Shown in pieces: positions 8,670 through 18,220 of a stretch of 64,000 bases of DNA (positions within the stretch are counted from its first letter, which is position 1; each line of letters opens with the position of its first letter). Both the position numbers and the translations under genes were made by a program. Origin of the DNA: Rhodoferax ferrireducens. GTDB lineage: Bacteria > Pseudomonadota > Gammaproteobacteria > Burkholderiales > Burkholderiaceae_C. Below the pieces are notes generated by a model, which ran no database searches, was not told where the DNA came from, and saw nothing but the letters and a program-made list of their open reading frames with translations. The stretch is taken from the NCBI RefSeq assembly GCF_003347515.1, contig NZ_QEII01000314.1:1-64000 (forward strand), in the 5' to 3' direction.

Positions 8670-9110
8670 ATGTCTTTTGGCCGTTTAGAGCGCACCCCGG
8701 GCCCGCAGCCGATGAGCGAGATCAACATGACGCCGCTGGTCGACGTGATGCTGGTGCTGGTGGTCATCTTCATCATCACGGCGCCGCTGTTGGCAAGTTC
8801 CATCAAGCTGGATCTGCCCAAAACAGAAGCCGCCCAAGCCGGTGAGGCGCCGAAGTTCGTGACGGTGGTGGTGGACAAGTCCGGCCAAGCCTTCCTGAAC
8901 GACAAGCCACTGGTTCTGGCCGAGCTGGCTGCACAACTGACTCAAACTGCGAACGCGAATCCCGAGACCGAGGTGCAGTTACGCGCCGATGCAGCCGTGC
9001 CCTATGGCCGCATTGTGGAGGTCATGGGAACGGCACAAAAAGCGGGCTTGAACCGGATAGGTTTTGTGGCCGACGCGCCGACCCGTGTGGCGCCCGCCGT
9101 CAAACCCTAA
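8670..9110 (+). CDS. exbD: ExbD/TolR-type biopolymer transport protein
   Basis: A 146-residue ExbD/TolR protein with one N-terminal helix (about residues 22-45) and a periplasmic domain. MSEINMTPLVDVMLVLVVIF contains the conserved membrane Asp thought to carry protons. It forms the proton channel with the preceding gene. GGGAG lies 9 bases before the ATG. leuS follows 44 bases downstream. Confidence 0.87.
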   Translation: MSFGRLERTPGPQPMSEINMTPLVDVMLVLVVIFIITAPLLASSIKLDLPKTEAAQAGEAPKFVTVVVDKSGQAFLNDKPLVLAELAAQLTQTANANPETEVQLRADAAVPYGRIVEVMGTAQKAGLNRIGFVADAPTRVAPAVKP

Positions 9111-9154
9111 AATCGTCTGATCGCGATCCCTTGATCGCCTGAGAGTGAATCCAA

Positions 9155-11833
9155 ATGCAAGAAAAATACAACCATATTGACGTCGAAAAAGCCGCGCACA
9201 GCCACTGGACAGCGGCGGACGCCTATCGCGTGACGGAAGACGCTTCCAGGAAGAAGTTCTACGCCTGCTCCATGCTGCCTTACCCCAGCGGCAAGCTGCA
9301 CATGGGCCACGTACGCAACTACACCATCAACGATATGCTCACGCGCCACCTGCGCATGAACGGTTACAACGTGCTCATGCCCATGGGCTGGGACGCGTTC
9401 GGCCTGCCCGCCGAGAACGCGGCGCTCAAGAACGGCGTGCCTCCGGCGCAATGGACTTACGAGAACATCGCCTACATGAAGAAGCAGATGCAGGCCATGG
9501 GTCTGGCGGTGGATTGGAGCCGTGAGGTCACCACCTGCGATCCTCAGTACTACAAATGGAACCAGTGGCTGTTCTTGAAGATGCTCGAAAAAGGCATTGC
9601 CTACCGCAAGACCCAGGTCGTGAACTGGGACCCGGTGGACATGACGGTGCTGGCCAATGAGCAGGTGATCGACGGCAAGGGCTGGCGCACCGGTGCGGTG
9701 GTGGAAAAGCGCGAGATCCCGGGCTACTACCTCAAGATCACCGACTACGCCGAAGAGTTGCTGGAGCATGTGCAAAGCGGCTTGCCGGGCTGGCCCGAGC
9801 GCGTCAAGCTGATGCAGGAAAACTGGATTGGCAAGAGCGAGGGCGTGCGCTTTGCCTTCACGCACGACATCGCCGACGCCTCCGGCCAGTTGATTGACGA
9901 TGGCCGCATGTACGTTTTCACCACGCGTGCCGACACCATCATGGGCGTGACGTTTTGTGCCGTCGCGCCCGAGCACCCGCTCGCCACGCACGCCGCCCAG
10001 ACCAACCCGGCCTTGGCCGCATTCATCGAAGAGTGCAAAAAAGGCGGCACCACCGAGGCCGAGCTGGCGGTGCGGGAAAAAGAAGGCATGCCCACTGGCC
10101 TGTACGTGACGCATCCCCTGAACGGCCACCAGATCGAAGTCTGGGTTGGCAACTACGTGCTGATGAGCTACGGCGATGGTGCCGTGATGGGCGTGCCAGC
10201 CCATGACGAACGCGACTTCGCCTTCGCCAAGAAATACGGCATCGACATCATCGAGGTGGTGCTGGTCGATGGCATGACCTACGACTACGACCAGTGGCAG
10301 GACTGGTATGGCGACAAGCAGCGCGGCGTCACCATCAACTCCGACAGCTTCAGCGGCTTGTCCTTCAAGGACGCCGTCAATGCCGTCTGCCACTCGCTGC
10401 AGGTCAAGGGCCTCGGCGAGAAAAAGACCACCTGGCGCCTGCGTGACTGGGGCGTGAGCCGCCAGCGCTACTGGGGCACGCCGATCCCCATCATCCACTG
10501 CCCGGAACACGGCGCCGTGCCGGTGCCCGAGAAGGATTTGCCCGTGGTGCTGCCGCAGGATTGCGTGCCCGACGGCTCCGGCAACCCGCTGAACAAGCAT
10601 GAAGGCTTCCATGCCGGTGTCGTCTGCCCGATTTGTGGTGTGGCTGCGCGGCGCGAAACCGACACCATGGACACCTTTGTGGATTCCAGCTGGTACTACA
10701 TGCGCTACTGTGACCCGAAGAACGACCAGGCCATGGTCGGTGCGGGCGCGGAATACTGGATGCCGATGGACCAGTACATCGGCGGCATCGAGCATGCCAT
10801 CCTGCACCTGTTGTACGCGCGCTTCTGGACCAAGGTGATGCGCGACCTGGGACTGGTGAAAGTGGACGAACCCTTCACCAAGCTGCTGACGCAAGGCATG
10901 GTGCTGAACCACATCTACTCGCGCAAGGCCGACAAGGGCGGCATCGAGTACTTCTGGCCGCAAGAGGTCGAAGACATCCAGGACGTCACCGGCAAGGTCA
11001 TCGGCGCCAAGCTCAGACAGGCCAAGGGCGACCTGCCCGCCGGCACGCTCATCACCTACGAAGGCGTGGGCACCATGAGCAAGAGCAAAAACAACGGCGT
11101 CGATCCGCAGGACCTGATCGAAAAATACGGCGCCGACACCGCGCGCCTGTACACCATGTTCACTGCGCCGCCCGAGGCCACACTGGAGTGGAACGATGCC
11201 GGCGTGGAGGGCAGCTACCGCTTTTTGCGCCGTGTCTGGAATTTTGGCGTCAAGCAGTCCGCTATTGATATGGGAGCTACTTACGCAGATGGGACGGGGG
11301 CTACAGCCCTAAAAGATATAAATTTCAGCAAGGACGCCAAAGTCCTGCGACTGGAAATCCACACCGTGTTCAAGCAGATTGACTACGACTACCAGCGCAT
11401 GCAATACAACACCGTGGTGTCGGGCGCGATGAAGCTGCTCAATGCGCTGGAGAACTTCAACGACGATGGCGCCCAAGGCAGCCGTGCTGCGGTGCGTGAA
11501 GGCTTTGGCATCTTGCTGCGCGCCATCTACCCGGCCACGCCGCACCTGACGCATGCGCTGTGGGGCGAGCTGGGCTACGCTACGCAGTACGGCGATTTGC
11601 TCGATGCGCCCTGGCCGGTGGCGGACGAAGCCGCCCTGCTGCAGGATGAGATCGAGCTGATGCTGCAGATCAACGGCAAACTGCGCGGCGCCATCGTGGT
11701 GCCGGCCGGCGCGAGCAAGGCCGAGATCGAGCACGCGGCGACCCGCAGCGAGATCTTTCTGAAGCTGGCCGAAGGAGCGACACCCAAGAAGATCATTGTG
11801 GTGCCGGGTCGTCTGGTCAATGTGGTGGTCTGA
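9155..11833 (+). CDS. leuS: leucyl-tRNA synthetase
   Basis: An 892-residue class Ia synthetase that charges tRNA-Leu. The HIGH-type motif HMGH is at residues 49-52 and MSKSK at 641-645; the editing domain lies between them. It is somewhat longer than the usual 860-880. Part of the excess is a stretch at about residues 703-725, AIDMGATYADGTGATALKDI, whose DNA (11261-11325) is a copy of the dispersed repeat of this genome, read in frame between two helices after the catalytic core. All catalytic motifs are intact, so the enzyme should work. Confidence 0.96.
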   Translation: MQEKYNHIDVEKAAHSHWTAADAYRVTEDASRKKFYACSMLPYPSGKLHMGHVRNYTINDMLTRHLRMNGYNVLMPMGWDAFGLPAENAALKNGVPPAQWTYENIAYMKKQMQAMGLAVDWSREVTTCDPQYYKWNQWLFLKMLEKGIAYRKTQVVNWDPVDMTVLANEQVIDGKGWRTGAVVEKREIPGYYLKITDYAEELLEHVQSGLPGWPERVKLMQENWIGKSEGVRFAFTHDIADASGQLIDDGRMYVFTTRADTIMGVTFCAVAPEHPLATHAAQTNPALAAFIEECKKGGTTEAELAVREKEGMPTGLYVTHPLNGHQIEVWVGNYVLMSYGDGAVMGVPAHDERDFAFAKKYGIDIIEVVLVDGMTYDYDQWQDWYGDKQRGVTINSDSFSGLSFKDAVNAVCHSLQVKGLGEKKTTWRLRDWGVSRQRYWGTPIPIIHCPEHGAVPVPEKDLPVVLPQDCVPDGSGNPLNKHEGFHAGVVCPICGVAARRETDTMDTFVDSSWYYMRYCDPKNDQAMVGAGAEYWMPMDQYIGGIEHAILHLLYARFWTKVMRDLGLVKVDEPFTKLLTQGMVLNHIYSRKADKGGIEYFWPQEVEDIQDVTGKVIGAKLRQAKGDLPAGTLITYEGVGTMSKSKNNGVDPQDLIEKYGADTARLYTMFTAPPEATLEWNDAGVEGSYRFLRRVWNFGVKQSAIDMGATYADGTGATALKDINFSKDAKVLRLEIHTVFKQIDYDYQRMQYNTVVSGAMKLLNALENFNDDGAQGSRAAVREGFGILLRAIYPATPHLTHALWGELGYATQYGDLLDAPWPVADEAALLQDEIELMLQINGKLRGAIVVPAGASKAEIEHAATRSEIFLKLAEGATPKKIIVVPGRLVNVVV
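11261..11325 (+). repeat. dispersed repeat inside leuS, read in frame
   Basis: The DNA carries the core GGGACGGGGGCTACAGCC preceded by GAGCTACTTACGCA, the same order as in the intergenic copies at 39344, 43372 and 47251. Here it lies within the leuS reading frame without disrupting it and codes for roughly 21 extra residues. Confidence 0.75.
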
Positions 11834-11837
11834 GGCC

Positions 11838-12359
11838 ATGAACATGAAACGTCGCTCCGTCATCACGCTATTGGGACAGGTCAGCCTGGCTGGTTTGACC
11901 TTGGGCGGCTGCGGCTTCAAGCTGCGCGGCCCGCAAAATTACTCTTTTCAGACCCTGGCAATCATGCCCAACCCGGGCGGGCCGCTGGTCACGGAGTTGC
12001 GCCGGTCTTTTGGCAGCAACGTGCATGTGCTGGCGCAGGGTGAGGCGCTGACGCAGGCGCAGGTCGTGCTCGAGATCCTGCAGGAGCAGCGTGAAAAAAT
12101 CGTGGTCGGGGTCAACAGCTCGGGCCAGGTGCGTGAGTTCCAGCTGCGCATCCGGGTGAAGTTCAGGGTTCGCTCACCGCAGGGCCTGGAACTGACGCCG
12201 GACGCTGAAATTTTGCAGCAGCGCGACATCAGCTTCAACGAATCGGCGGTGCTGGCCAAAGAAGCCGAGGAAGTCTTGCTGTACCGCGACATGCAATCCG
12301 ACATCGTGCAGCAGCTCATGCGTCGCCTGGCAACGGTAGGCCATGCAGCTAGCTCCTAG
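11838..12359 (+). CDS. lptE: LPS-assembly lipoprotein LptE
   Basis: A 173-residue lipoprotein with signal sequence and lipobox TLGGC (Cys 25), then GFKLRGPQNYSFQTL, typical of LptE (RlpB). LptE plugs the LptD barrel and helps place lipopolysaccharide on the cell surface. It lies between leuS and holA as in E. coli and other proteobacteria, starting 4 bases after the leuS stop and overlapping holA by 17 bases. Confidence 0.92.
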   Translation: MNMKRRSVITLLGQVSLAGLTLGGCGFKLRGPQNYSFQTLAIMPNPGGPLVTELRRSFGSNVHVLAQGEALTQAQVVLEILQEQREKIVVGVNSSGQVREFQLRIRVKFRVRSPQGLELTPDAEILQQRDISFNESAVLAKEAEEVLLYRDMQSDIVQQLMRRLATVGHAASS

Positions 12360-13416
12360 TCAACTCACGGCGCATCTGCAGAAAGGCCTGAAAAGCCTGT
12401 ACACCCTGCATGGCGATGAGCCGCTGCTGATCCAGGAAGCGGCCGACGCCATTCGCACATTCGCCCGCACGCAAGGCTTTACCGAGCGCACATCGCACAC
12501 CGTGGCCGGTGCCCATTTCGACTGGAGCGAGGTGCTGGCGGCCGGAGGTTCGCTCAGCCTGTTTGCCGACAAGCAGATTGTCGAGCTGCGGATTCCGTCC
12601 GGAAAACCCGGCAAGGAGGGCAGTTCCGCGATTCAATTGCTGGCCGAACAAGCGCGCGGCAATGATTCGACCCTCACGCTCGTCATGCTGCCGCGCCTGG
12701 ACAAACTCACCAAGGGCGGCGCCTGGTTCGGCGCGCTGGAGAGCTTTGGCGTCACGCTGCAGGTTGAGCCGGTCGAGCGCAATGCCTTGCCGCAGTGGAT
12801 CGCGCAGCGGCTCTCCAGCCAGGGCCAGCGCGTCGCGGCCGGGGAAGACGGCCAGCGCACCCTGCAGTTTTTTGCCGACCGCGTGGAAGGCAATTTGCTC
12901 GCCGCCCATCAGGAAATCCAGAAGCTCGCTCTCTTGTACGCACCCGGCGAACTGACCTTTGACCAGATCGAGAGTGCGGTGCTGAACGTCGCGCGCTACG
13001 ACGTGTTCAAACTGTCCGAGGCCGTGCTGGCGGGCCACACCTTGCGCGTGCAGCGTATGCTGGACGGCCTGCAGGCCGAGGGCGAAGCCGAAGTGCTGGT
13101 GCACTACACGGTGGCCGAAGACATTCGCGCGCTCAAGCGCGTCAAGGATGCGATGGCCCAAGGCAAGCCGATGCCGATGGCGCTGCGCGAACAGCGCGTG
13201 TGGGGTCCCAAAGAGCGTTTGTTCGAGCGCGTGTTGCCGCGCCTGAGTGAAGCCACCTTGGCCCAGCTGCTGCAGGCGGCGCATCAGGTCGACGGCATTG
13301 TCAAGGGCCTGAAACAGCCGGATTGGCCGGTTGACAACTGGCAAGCCCTGCAACGGCTGGCCATGTTACTGTGCCGTCAATGCGCCGTACAGGCCCCGCC
13401 ACCGCGCGGACGGTAA
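12343..13416 (+). CDS. holA: DNA polymerase III subunit delta
   Basis: A 357-residue clamp-loader subunit. The N-terminus LKSLYTLHGDEPLLIQEAAD and the middle FFADRVEGNLLAAHQEIQKL match the HolA family. It opens the beta clamp together with DnaX and HolB. Its start lies within the end of lptE, so translation is probably coupled. Confidence 0.93.
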   Translation: MQLAPSQLTAHLQKGLKSLYTLHGDEPLLIQEAADAIRTFARTQGFTERTSHTVAGAHFDWSEVLAAGGSLSLFADKQIVELRIPSGKPGKEGSSAIQLLAEQARGNDSTLTLVMLPRLDKLTKGGAWFGALESFGVTLQVEPVERNALPQWIAQRLSSQGQRVAAGEDGQRTLQFFADRVEGNLLAAHQEIQKLALLYAPGELTFDQIESAVLNVARYDVFKLSEAVLAGHTLRVQRMLDGLQAEGEAEVLVHYTVAEDIRALKRVKDAMAQGKPMPMALREQRVWGPKERLFERVLPRLSEATLAQLLQAAHQVDGIVKGLKQPDWPVDNWQALQRLAMLLCRQCAVQAPPPRGR

Positions 13417-13435
13417 GGGTTTATCCCATGCGAAA

Positions 13436-14725
13436 ATGAACTTCATGAACGCGCTCAACATCCCCGATTACACCCAAGCTCTTGGTTTAAAGGCAAAACA
13501 GGCCTCAGCCCTTATGGCTAAAGCGCAAGCAGCTACTAAAAATATAGCACTTCGCAAACTGGCCGAATTGCTGCGCGCCAACGTGCAAGCACTGCAAATC
13601 GACAACGCCAAGGACATTGAACGCGCCGTCGCGGCAGGCCTGGCCGCGCCGATGGTGGACCGGCTCAAACTCAGCCCCCAGGTGATCGAAACCTGCGCCC
13701 AGGGCTGCGAGCAGCTCGCCGCCATGCCGGACGTGATCGGCGAGATCATCGGCATGAAGCAGCAGCCCAGCGGCATCCGCGTCGGTCAAATGCGGGTGCC
13801 GATCGGCGTCTTTGGCATGATTTTCGAGAGCCGGCCCAATGTCACGATCGAGGCGGCCAGCCTGTCGATCAAGAGCGGCAACGCCTGCATTTTGCGCGGT
13901 GGCTCGGAGGCGATTGAGTCCAACAAGGCGCTGGCCCGGTTGGTGCAGGAAGCGCTGGCGGCCAGTGGTTTGCCGGCCGATGCCGTGCAACTGGTGCAAA
14001 CCACCAACCGCGAGGTGGTCGGTCAGCTCATTACCATGCCGCAGTATGTGGACGTGATCATTCCGCGCGGCGGCAAGGGCTTGATCGAGCGCATCAGCCG
14101 CGATGCCAAAGTGCCGGTCATCAAGCACCTGGACGGCAATTGCCACGTTTATGTCGATGATCCCTGCGATCTCGAAATGGCGGTGCGCGTGGCGGACAAC
14201 GCCAAAACCAGCAAATACAGCCCCTGCAATGCGGCCGAGGGCCTGCTGGTGGCGCGCGGCGTGGCCGCTGAATTCCTGCCGTTGATCGGCCGGATTTACA
14301 CCGCCAAAGCCGTGGAGATGCGCTGTGATGCCGAAGCCCTGGCCCTGCTGGCCGTGGTGCCGGGTGCCAATGGCCAGACCGCCAGCGAGCAGGACTGGTA
14401 TGAGGAATACCTGGCCCCCATCATCAGCATCAAGGTGGTGGAAGGCCTCGATGAGGCCATTGCCCACATCAACCAGTATTCATCGCATCACACCGATGCG
14501 ATCATCACGCGCGACCACATGCACGCGCAGCGTTTTCTGCGCGAGGTGGATTCGGCCAGCGTCATGGTCAACACCAGCACGCGTTTTGCCGACGGTTTCG
14601 AATTTGGCCTGGGGGCTGAAATCGGCATCAGCACTGACAAGTTCCACGCCCGTGGCCCGGTCGGCATTGAGGGTTTAACGTCGCTCAAGTACGTGGTGCT
14701 GGGCGACGGCGAGGTGCGGGTTTAG
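13436..14725 (+). CDS. proA: glutamate-5-semialdehyde dehydrogenase (gamma-glutamyl phosphate reductase)
   Basis: A 429-residue ProA that reduces glutamyl phosphate in proline synthesis. The segment KTSKYSPCNAAEGLLVARG has the catalytic Cys at about residue 264, and FGMIFESRPNVTIEAASL is the cofactor region. The ATG at 13436 or the one at 13445 is the start; no strong ribosome site separates them. It follows holA by 19 bases. The N-terminal coding DNA near 13500-13550 resembles the reverse strand of the dispersed repeat, but protein length there fits the family. Confidence 0.94.
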   Translation: MNFMNALNIPDYTQALGLKAKQASALMAKAQAATKNIALRKLAELLRANVQALQIDNAKDIERAVAAGLAAPMVDRLKLSPQVIETCAQGCEQLAAMPDVIGEIIGMKQQPSGIRVGQMRVPIGVFGMIFESRPNVTIEAASLSIKSGNACILRGGSEAIESNKALARLVQEALAASGLPADAVQLVQTTNREVVGQLITMPQYVDVIIPRGGKGLIERISRDAKVPVIKHLDGNCHVYVDDPCDLEMAVRVADNAKTSKYSPCNAAEGLLVARGVAAEFLPLIGRIYTAKAVEMRCDAEALALLAVVPGANGQTASEQDWYEEYLAPIISIKVVEGLDEAIAHINQYSSHHTDAIITRDHMHAQRFLREVDSASVMVNTSTRFADGFEFGLGAEIGISTDKFHARGPVGIEGLTSLKYVVLGDGEVRV

Positions 14726-14823
14726 CATCGGGGCAGGGCCGGGGTGTTCCTTGCAAGTGGGGCGCTCGTCCCCAAATCCTAGAATACATCCCGTTTCGTA
14801 CTTTATTCATCCAAGAGGGCCGC

Positions 14824-16119
14824 ATGGTTCCACATCTCGTCACTGCGCTCACTGGCCCCATCAACGAACTTGAGCAGCGCGTCCTCGACTCCATGCCCGC
14901 CATCGAGCGCTGGTTTCGCCTGGAATGGATGGAGCACACGCCGCCGTTTTACAGCGCCGTGGACGTGCGCAATGCCGGCTTCAAGCTGGCGCCGGTCGAT
15001 ACCAATCTGTTTCCCGCCGGCTGGAACAATATGACCTCCGAGATGCTGCCGCTGGCGGTGCAGGCGGCCATGGCGGCGATTGAGAAAATTTGCCCGGAAG
15101 CCCGCAATCTGCTGCTGATCCCCGAAAACAACGCGCGCAGCACAGCCTATCTGTCAAACGTGGCGCAACTGCGGCGCATTTTCCACATGGCGGGATTGAA
15201 TGTGCGCATTGGCTCGATTGATCCGGCCATCAAGAAAATCACCACGATTGAGCTGCCCAACGGTGAAACCGTGACGTTGGAGCCTGTCATTCGCGGCAAA
15301 CGCCGCCTGGGCGTCAAGGACTTTGACCCCTGCACCATTTTGCTGAACAACGATCTGAGTGCCGGCGTGCCCGGCATTCTGGAAGATATTCACGAACAAT
15401 ACCTGCTGCCGCCGCTGCACGCCGGCTGGTCGACGCGGCGCAAGAGCAAGCATTTCAAGTGTTACGAAGAAGTGGCCAAGCGCCTGGGCAAGTTGCTGGG
15501 CGTGGACCCCTGGCTGATCAACCCCATGTTCGAGAAGTGCGGCGCGGTCAATCTGGCCGACGGTGTCGGCATGGAAAACCTGAGCAGCCACGTCGATACC
15601 TTGCTGGGCAAAATTCGCCGCAAGTACAAGGAATACGGCATCAAAGAGAAGCCTTTTGTGGTGGTCAAGACCGACAACGGCACCCATGGCATGGGCATCG
15701 TGACGGTGCGCGACGCCAAGGATCTGGAGCTGCTCGGGCAAAAAGCGCAAAGTCAGACCAACGGCACACGGGACGGCCCGCAAACGCACGATATTCTGGT
15801 TCAGGAAGGCGTGCTCACCAAGGAGCGCATGCATGACGCAGTCGCCGAGCCGGTGGTCTACATGATGGATCGTTACGTGGTCGGTGGTTTTTATCGCATT
15901 CATGCCGGCCGTGGCGTCGATGAGAACCTCAATGCACCGGGGTCCAGCTTCGTGCCGCTGGCGTTTGAGCAAAGCACCCACTTGCCGCAACCCGGCATCC
16001 GGCCCGGCGCCAGCGCCCCCAATCGTTTCTATATGTACGGGGTCGTGGGGCGGCTGGCCATGCTGGCCGCCAGCTACGAGCTGGAAGCCACCGACCCGAA
16101 TGCGGAGGCGTACGACTAA
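14824..16119 (+). CDS. gshA: glutamate--cysteine ligase, proteobacterial type
   Basis: A 431-residue protein of the GshA family found in betaproteobacteria and some alphaproteobacteria, distinct from the E. coli type. Segments FRLEWMEHTPPFYSAVDVRN and VVVKTDNGTHGMGIVTVRD are characteristic. It makes gamma-glutamylcysteine, the first step of glutathione synthesis. AAGAGGGCC precedes the ATG. gshB lies downstream on the same strand after kup, so the pathway genes are close but separated. Confidence 0.9.
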   Translation: MVPHLVTALTGPINELEQRVLDSMPAIERWFRLEWMEHTPPFYSAVDVRNAGFKLAPVDTNLFPAGWNNMTSEMLPLAVQAAMAAIEKICPEARNLLLIPENNARSTAYLSNVAQLRRIFHMAGLNVRIGSIDPAIKKITTIELPNGETVTLEPVIRGKRRLGVKDFDPCTILLNNDLSAGVPGILEDIHEQYLLPPLHAGWSTRRKSKHFKCYEEVAKRLGKLLGVDPWLINPMFEKCGAVNLADGVGMENLSSHVDTLLGKIRRKYKEYGIKEKPFVVVKTDNGTHGMGIVTVRDAKDLELLGQKAQSQTNGTRDGPQTHDILVQEGVLTKERMHDAVAEPVVYMMDRYVVGGFYRIHAGRGVDENLNAPGSSFVPLAFEQSTHLPQPGIRPGASAPNRFYMYGVVGRLAMLAASYELEATDPNAEAYD

Positions 16120-16202
16120 ACGAGATTGGCGTGAAAGTCAACGTCGCGTCGGGTAGTTGTTGCGTTGCAACATTTTCTGAACCGGTCGAATTTAGAGCTT
16201 AT

Positions 16203-16280
16203 CCCGCTATTGCAAGTCCGACGAGCGGGCGCACAATGGCGGTCCCCAATGTAACGGAACCCCGCGCTAGCAAGACGGGG
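16203..16280 (+). promoter_or_regulatory. two hairpins upstream of kup, the second covering its ribosome site
   Basis: CCCGCT (16203-16208) pairs with AGCGGG (16224-16229). CCCCG (16260-16264) pairs with CGGGG (16276-16280), and that right arm is also the likely Shine-Dalgarno sequence GGGGTGA before the GTG at 16288. Folding would hide the ribosome site. This is inference from pairing only. Confidence 0.3.
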
Positions 16281-16287
16281 TGATCTT

Positions 16288-18156
16288 GTGTCTGTATCCA
16301 AATCCTCCCTCACAGCGCTCACGCTGGGCGCCATCGGTGTTGTTTACGGCGACATCGGGACCAGCGTTCTGTACGCGGTCAAAGAAGTGTTTGGCTCAGG
16401 CCATGTGCCGTTCACGCCCGACAACGTCTACGGCATTCTGTCCATTTTCTTCTGGACCCTGACGATCATCATATCGCTCAAGTACGTCTCGCTGGTGCTG
16501 CGCGCGGACAACAATGGCGAGGGCGGACTGGTGGCCATGTTGGCGCTGGCCTCGCAGTCCGTCAAGGACAAGCCCAAGTTGCGGCGCGTGCTGCTGCTGG
16601 TCGGTATTTTTGGCACCTGTCTGTTCTATGGTGATGGCGTGATCACGCCAGCCATCTCCGTGCTGTCGGCCGTGGAAGGTCTGGAGGTGATTTCACCGGC
16701 CTTCAAGAAGTTTGTGATCCCCCTCACGCTGGTCATCCTGTTTGGCCTGTTCGCCGTGCAAAAGCGGGGCACCGCCGGCATCGGCAAGTTTTTTGGGCCA
16801 ATCACCGTGGTCTGGTTTCTCTGCATTGCGGCGCTGGGTGTGGCGCAAATTCTGACCCACCCCACCATTTTGTGGGCCCTCAGTCCCCACTACGCGCTTG
16901 GCTTCATGTGGCACAACCCCGGCATCACCTTCATTATTTTGGGCGCTGTGGTCTTGTGCGTGACCGGGGGCGAAGCGCTGTACGCCGACATGGGTCATTT
17001 CGGCAAGCGGCCGATCCGGCTGGCCTGGTTTTCCATCGTCATGCCCTGCCTGACCCTCAATTACTTTGGCCAGGGCGCCTTGTTGTTGAACAACCCCGCA
17101 GCGGTCAAGAACCCGTTTTACATGATGGCCCCGGATTGGGCCCTGATTCCCCTGGTCGGTTTGGCCACCATGGCCACGGTGATCGCGTCGCAGGCCCTGA
17201 TCTCGGGTGCCTTCTCGGTCACCAAGCAGGTCATTCAGCTGGGCTACCTGCCGCGCCTGCAGGTCTTGCACACCAGCGTGAAAGACACGGGGCAGGTCTA
17301 CCTGCCCTTTGTCAATTGGGGCCTGTTTGTCGCCATCGTGCTGGCCGTGGTGATGTTCCGCTCCTCCAGCAACCTGGCGGGCGCCTATGGTATTGCCGTC
17401 ACGCTGGACATGCTGATCACGACCGTACTGACCTTTTTCGTGATCCGCTACAGCTGGAAGTACCCGCTGGCTTTGTGCATAGCGGCGACCGGGTTTTTCT
17501 TCGTGGTCGACCTGGCCTTCTTCAGCTCCAACATGATGAAGCTGTTTGATGGCGGCTGGTTCCCTCTCATGATCGGGGGCTCGGTCTTTGTGCTCATGCT
17601 GACCTGGAAAGACGGGCGACGCATGATGAATGAGAAACTGCGGGTCGATGCCATCGACTTGAACAGCTTCCTGGAGGCTGTGTTTGTCAGTCCACCGGTG
17701 CGGGTGGAAGGGACTGCCGTGTTCCTCACGGCCGAGCCTGGCACCGTACCCAATGCCATGCTGCACAACCTCAAGCACAACAAGGTGCTGCATGAGAACA
17801 ACCTGTTCGTCACGGTGCGCAACCACGAGGTGCCCTGGATCGGCATGGCCAAGCGCCTGACGATCGAGTCCCTGGGGCACGATTGCTGGCAGGTGATCGT
17901 GAACTACGGCTTCAAGAACGATCCCGACCTGCCCAAAGCGCTGCAGCACATCAAGGGCCGCGGTTGCGAACTCGATCCGATGACCACCAGCTACTTCCTT
18001 TCGCGCGACATCGTGGTGCCGACCATCGGCAGCGGCATGTCGCAGTGGCGCGAAAAGCTGTTTGCACAAATGCACCACAATGCCAGTGCCGCAGCCGAGT
18101 TTCTGAACTTGCCCAACAATGCGGTGGTCGAACTGGGCTCGAAAATCGAAATTTGA
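16288..18156 (+). CDS. kup: Kup-type low-affinity potassium transporter
   Basis: A 622-residue KUP/HAK protein with about 12 membrane helices in the first 430 residues and a cytoplasmic C-terminal domain. LGAIGVVYGDIGTSVLYAVK at the N-terminus is the family signature. It takes up K+ by proton symport. The start is GTG at 16288. ptsN, which can control potassium uptake in other bacteria, is 12 kb upstream. Confidence 0.94.
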   Translation: MSVSKSSLTALTLGAIGVVYGDIGTSVLYAVKEVFGSGHVPFTPDNVYGILSIFFWTLTIIISLKYVSLVLRADNNGEGGLVAMLALASQSVKDKPKLRRVLLLVGIFGTCLFYGDGVITPAISVLSAVEGLEVISPAFKKFVIPLTLVILFGLFAVQKRGTAGIGKFFGPITVVWFLCIAALGVAQILTHPTILWALSPHYALGFMWHNPGITFIILGAVVLCVTGGEALYADMGHFGKRPIRLAWFSIVMPCLTLNYFGQGALLLNNPAAVKNPFYMMAPDWALIPLVGLATMATVIASQALISGAFSVTKQVIQLGYLPRLQVLHTSVKDTGQVYLPFVNWGLFVAIVLAVVMFRSSSNLAGAYGIAVTLDMLITTVLTFFVIRYSWKYPLALCIAATGFFFVVDLAFFSSNMMKLFDGGWFPLMIGGSVFVLMLTWKDGRRMMNEKLRVDAIDLNSFLEAVFVSPPVRVEGTAVFLTAEPGTVPNAMLHNLKHNKVLHENNLFVTVRNHEVPWIGMAKRLTIESLGHDCWQVIVNYGFKNDPDLPKALQHIKGRGCELDPMTTSYFLSRDIVVPTIGSGMSQWREKLFAQMHHNASAAAEFLNLPNNAVVELGSKIEI

Positions 18157-18170
18157 CCCATTTTCAGACC

Positions 18171-18189
18171 CCATCCCGACGCCGGATGG
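18171..18189 (+). terminator. possible terminator hairpin after kup
   Basis: CCATCC pairs with GGATGG across a 7-base loop, followed by a T-rich but interrupted stretch. It lies 15 bases after the kup stop and before gshB. Confidence 0.35.
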
Positions 18190-18220
18190 TTGTTGTTTGC
18201 TCTTAATCTGGTAGTTTCCC

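Noticed and set aside
9107..10963. 618-codon open frame on the minus strand across leuS
   Set aside because: It is antisense to an essential, well-conserved gene, rich in His, Gly and Val as expected of a mirror frame at high GC, and has no recognisable domain.
13490..13550. proA N-terminal DNA resembling the reverse strand of the dispersed repeat
   Set aside because: Only the GCGCAAGCAGCTA part fits well, and the protein has normal length and sequence there, so chance or codon use is enough to explain it.
16120..16287. Riboswitch for kup
   Set aside because: Hairpins exist, but no known class such as a c-di-AMP switch is recognisable, and these are not expected in betaproteobacteria.
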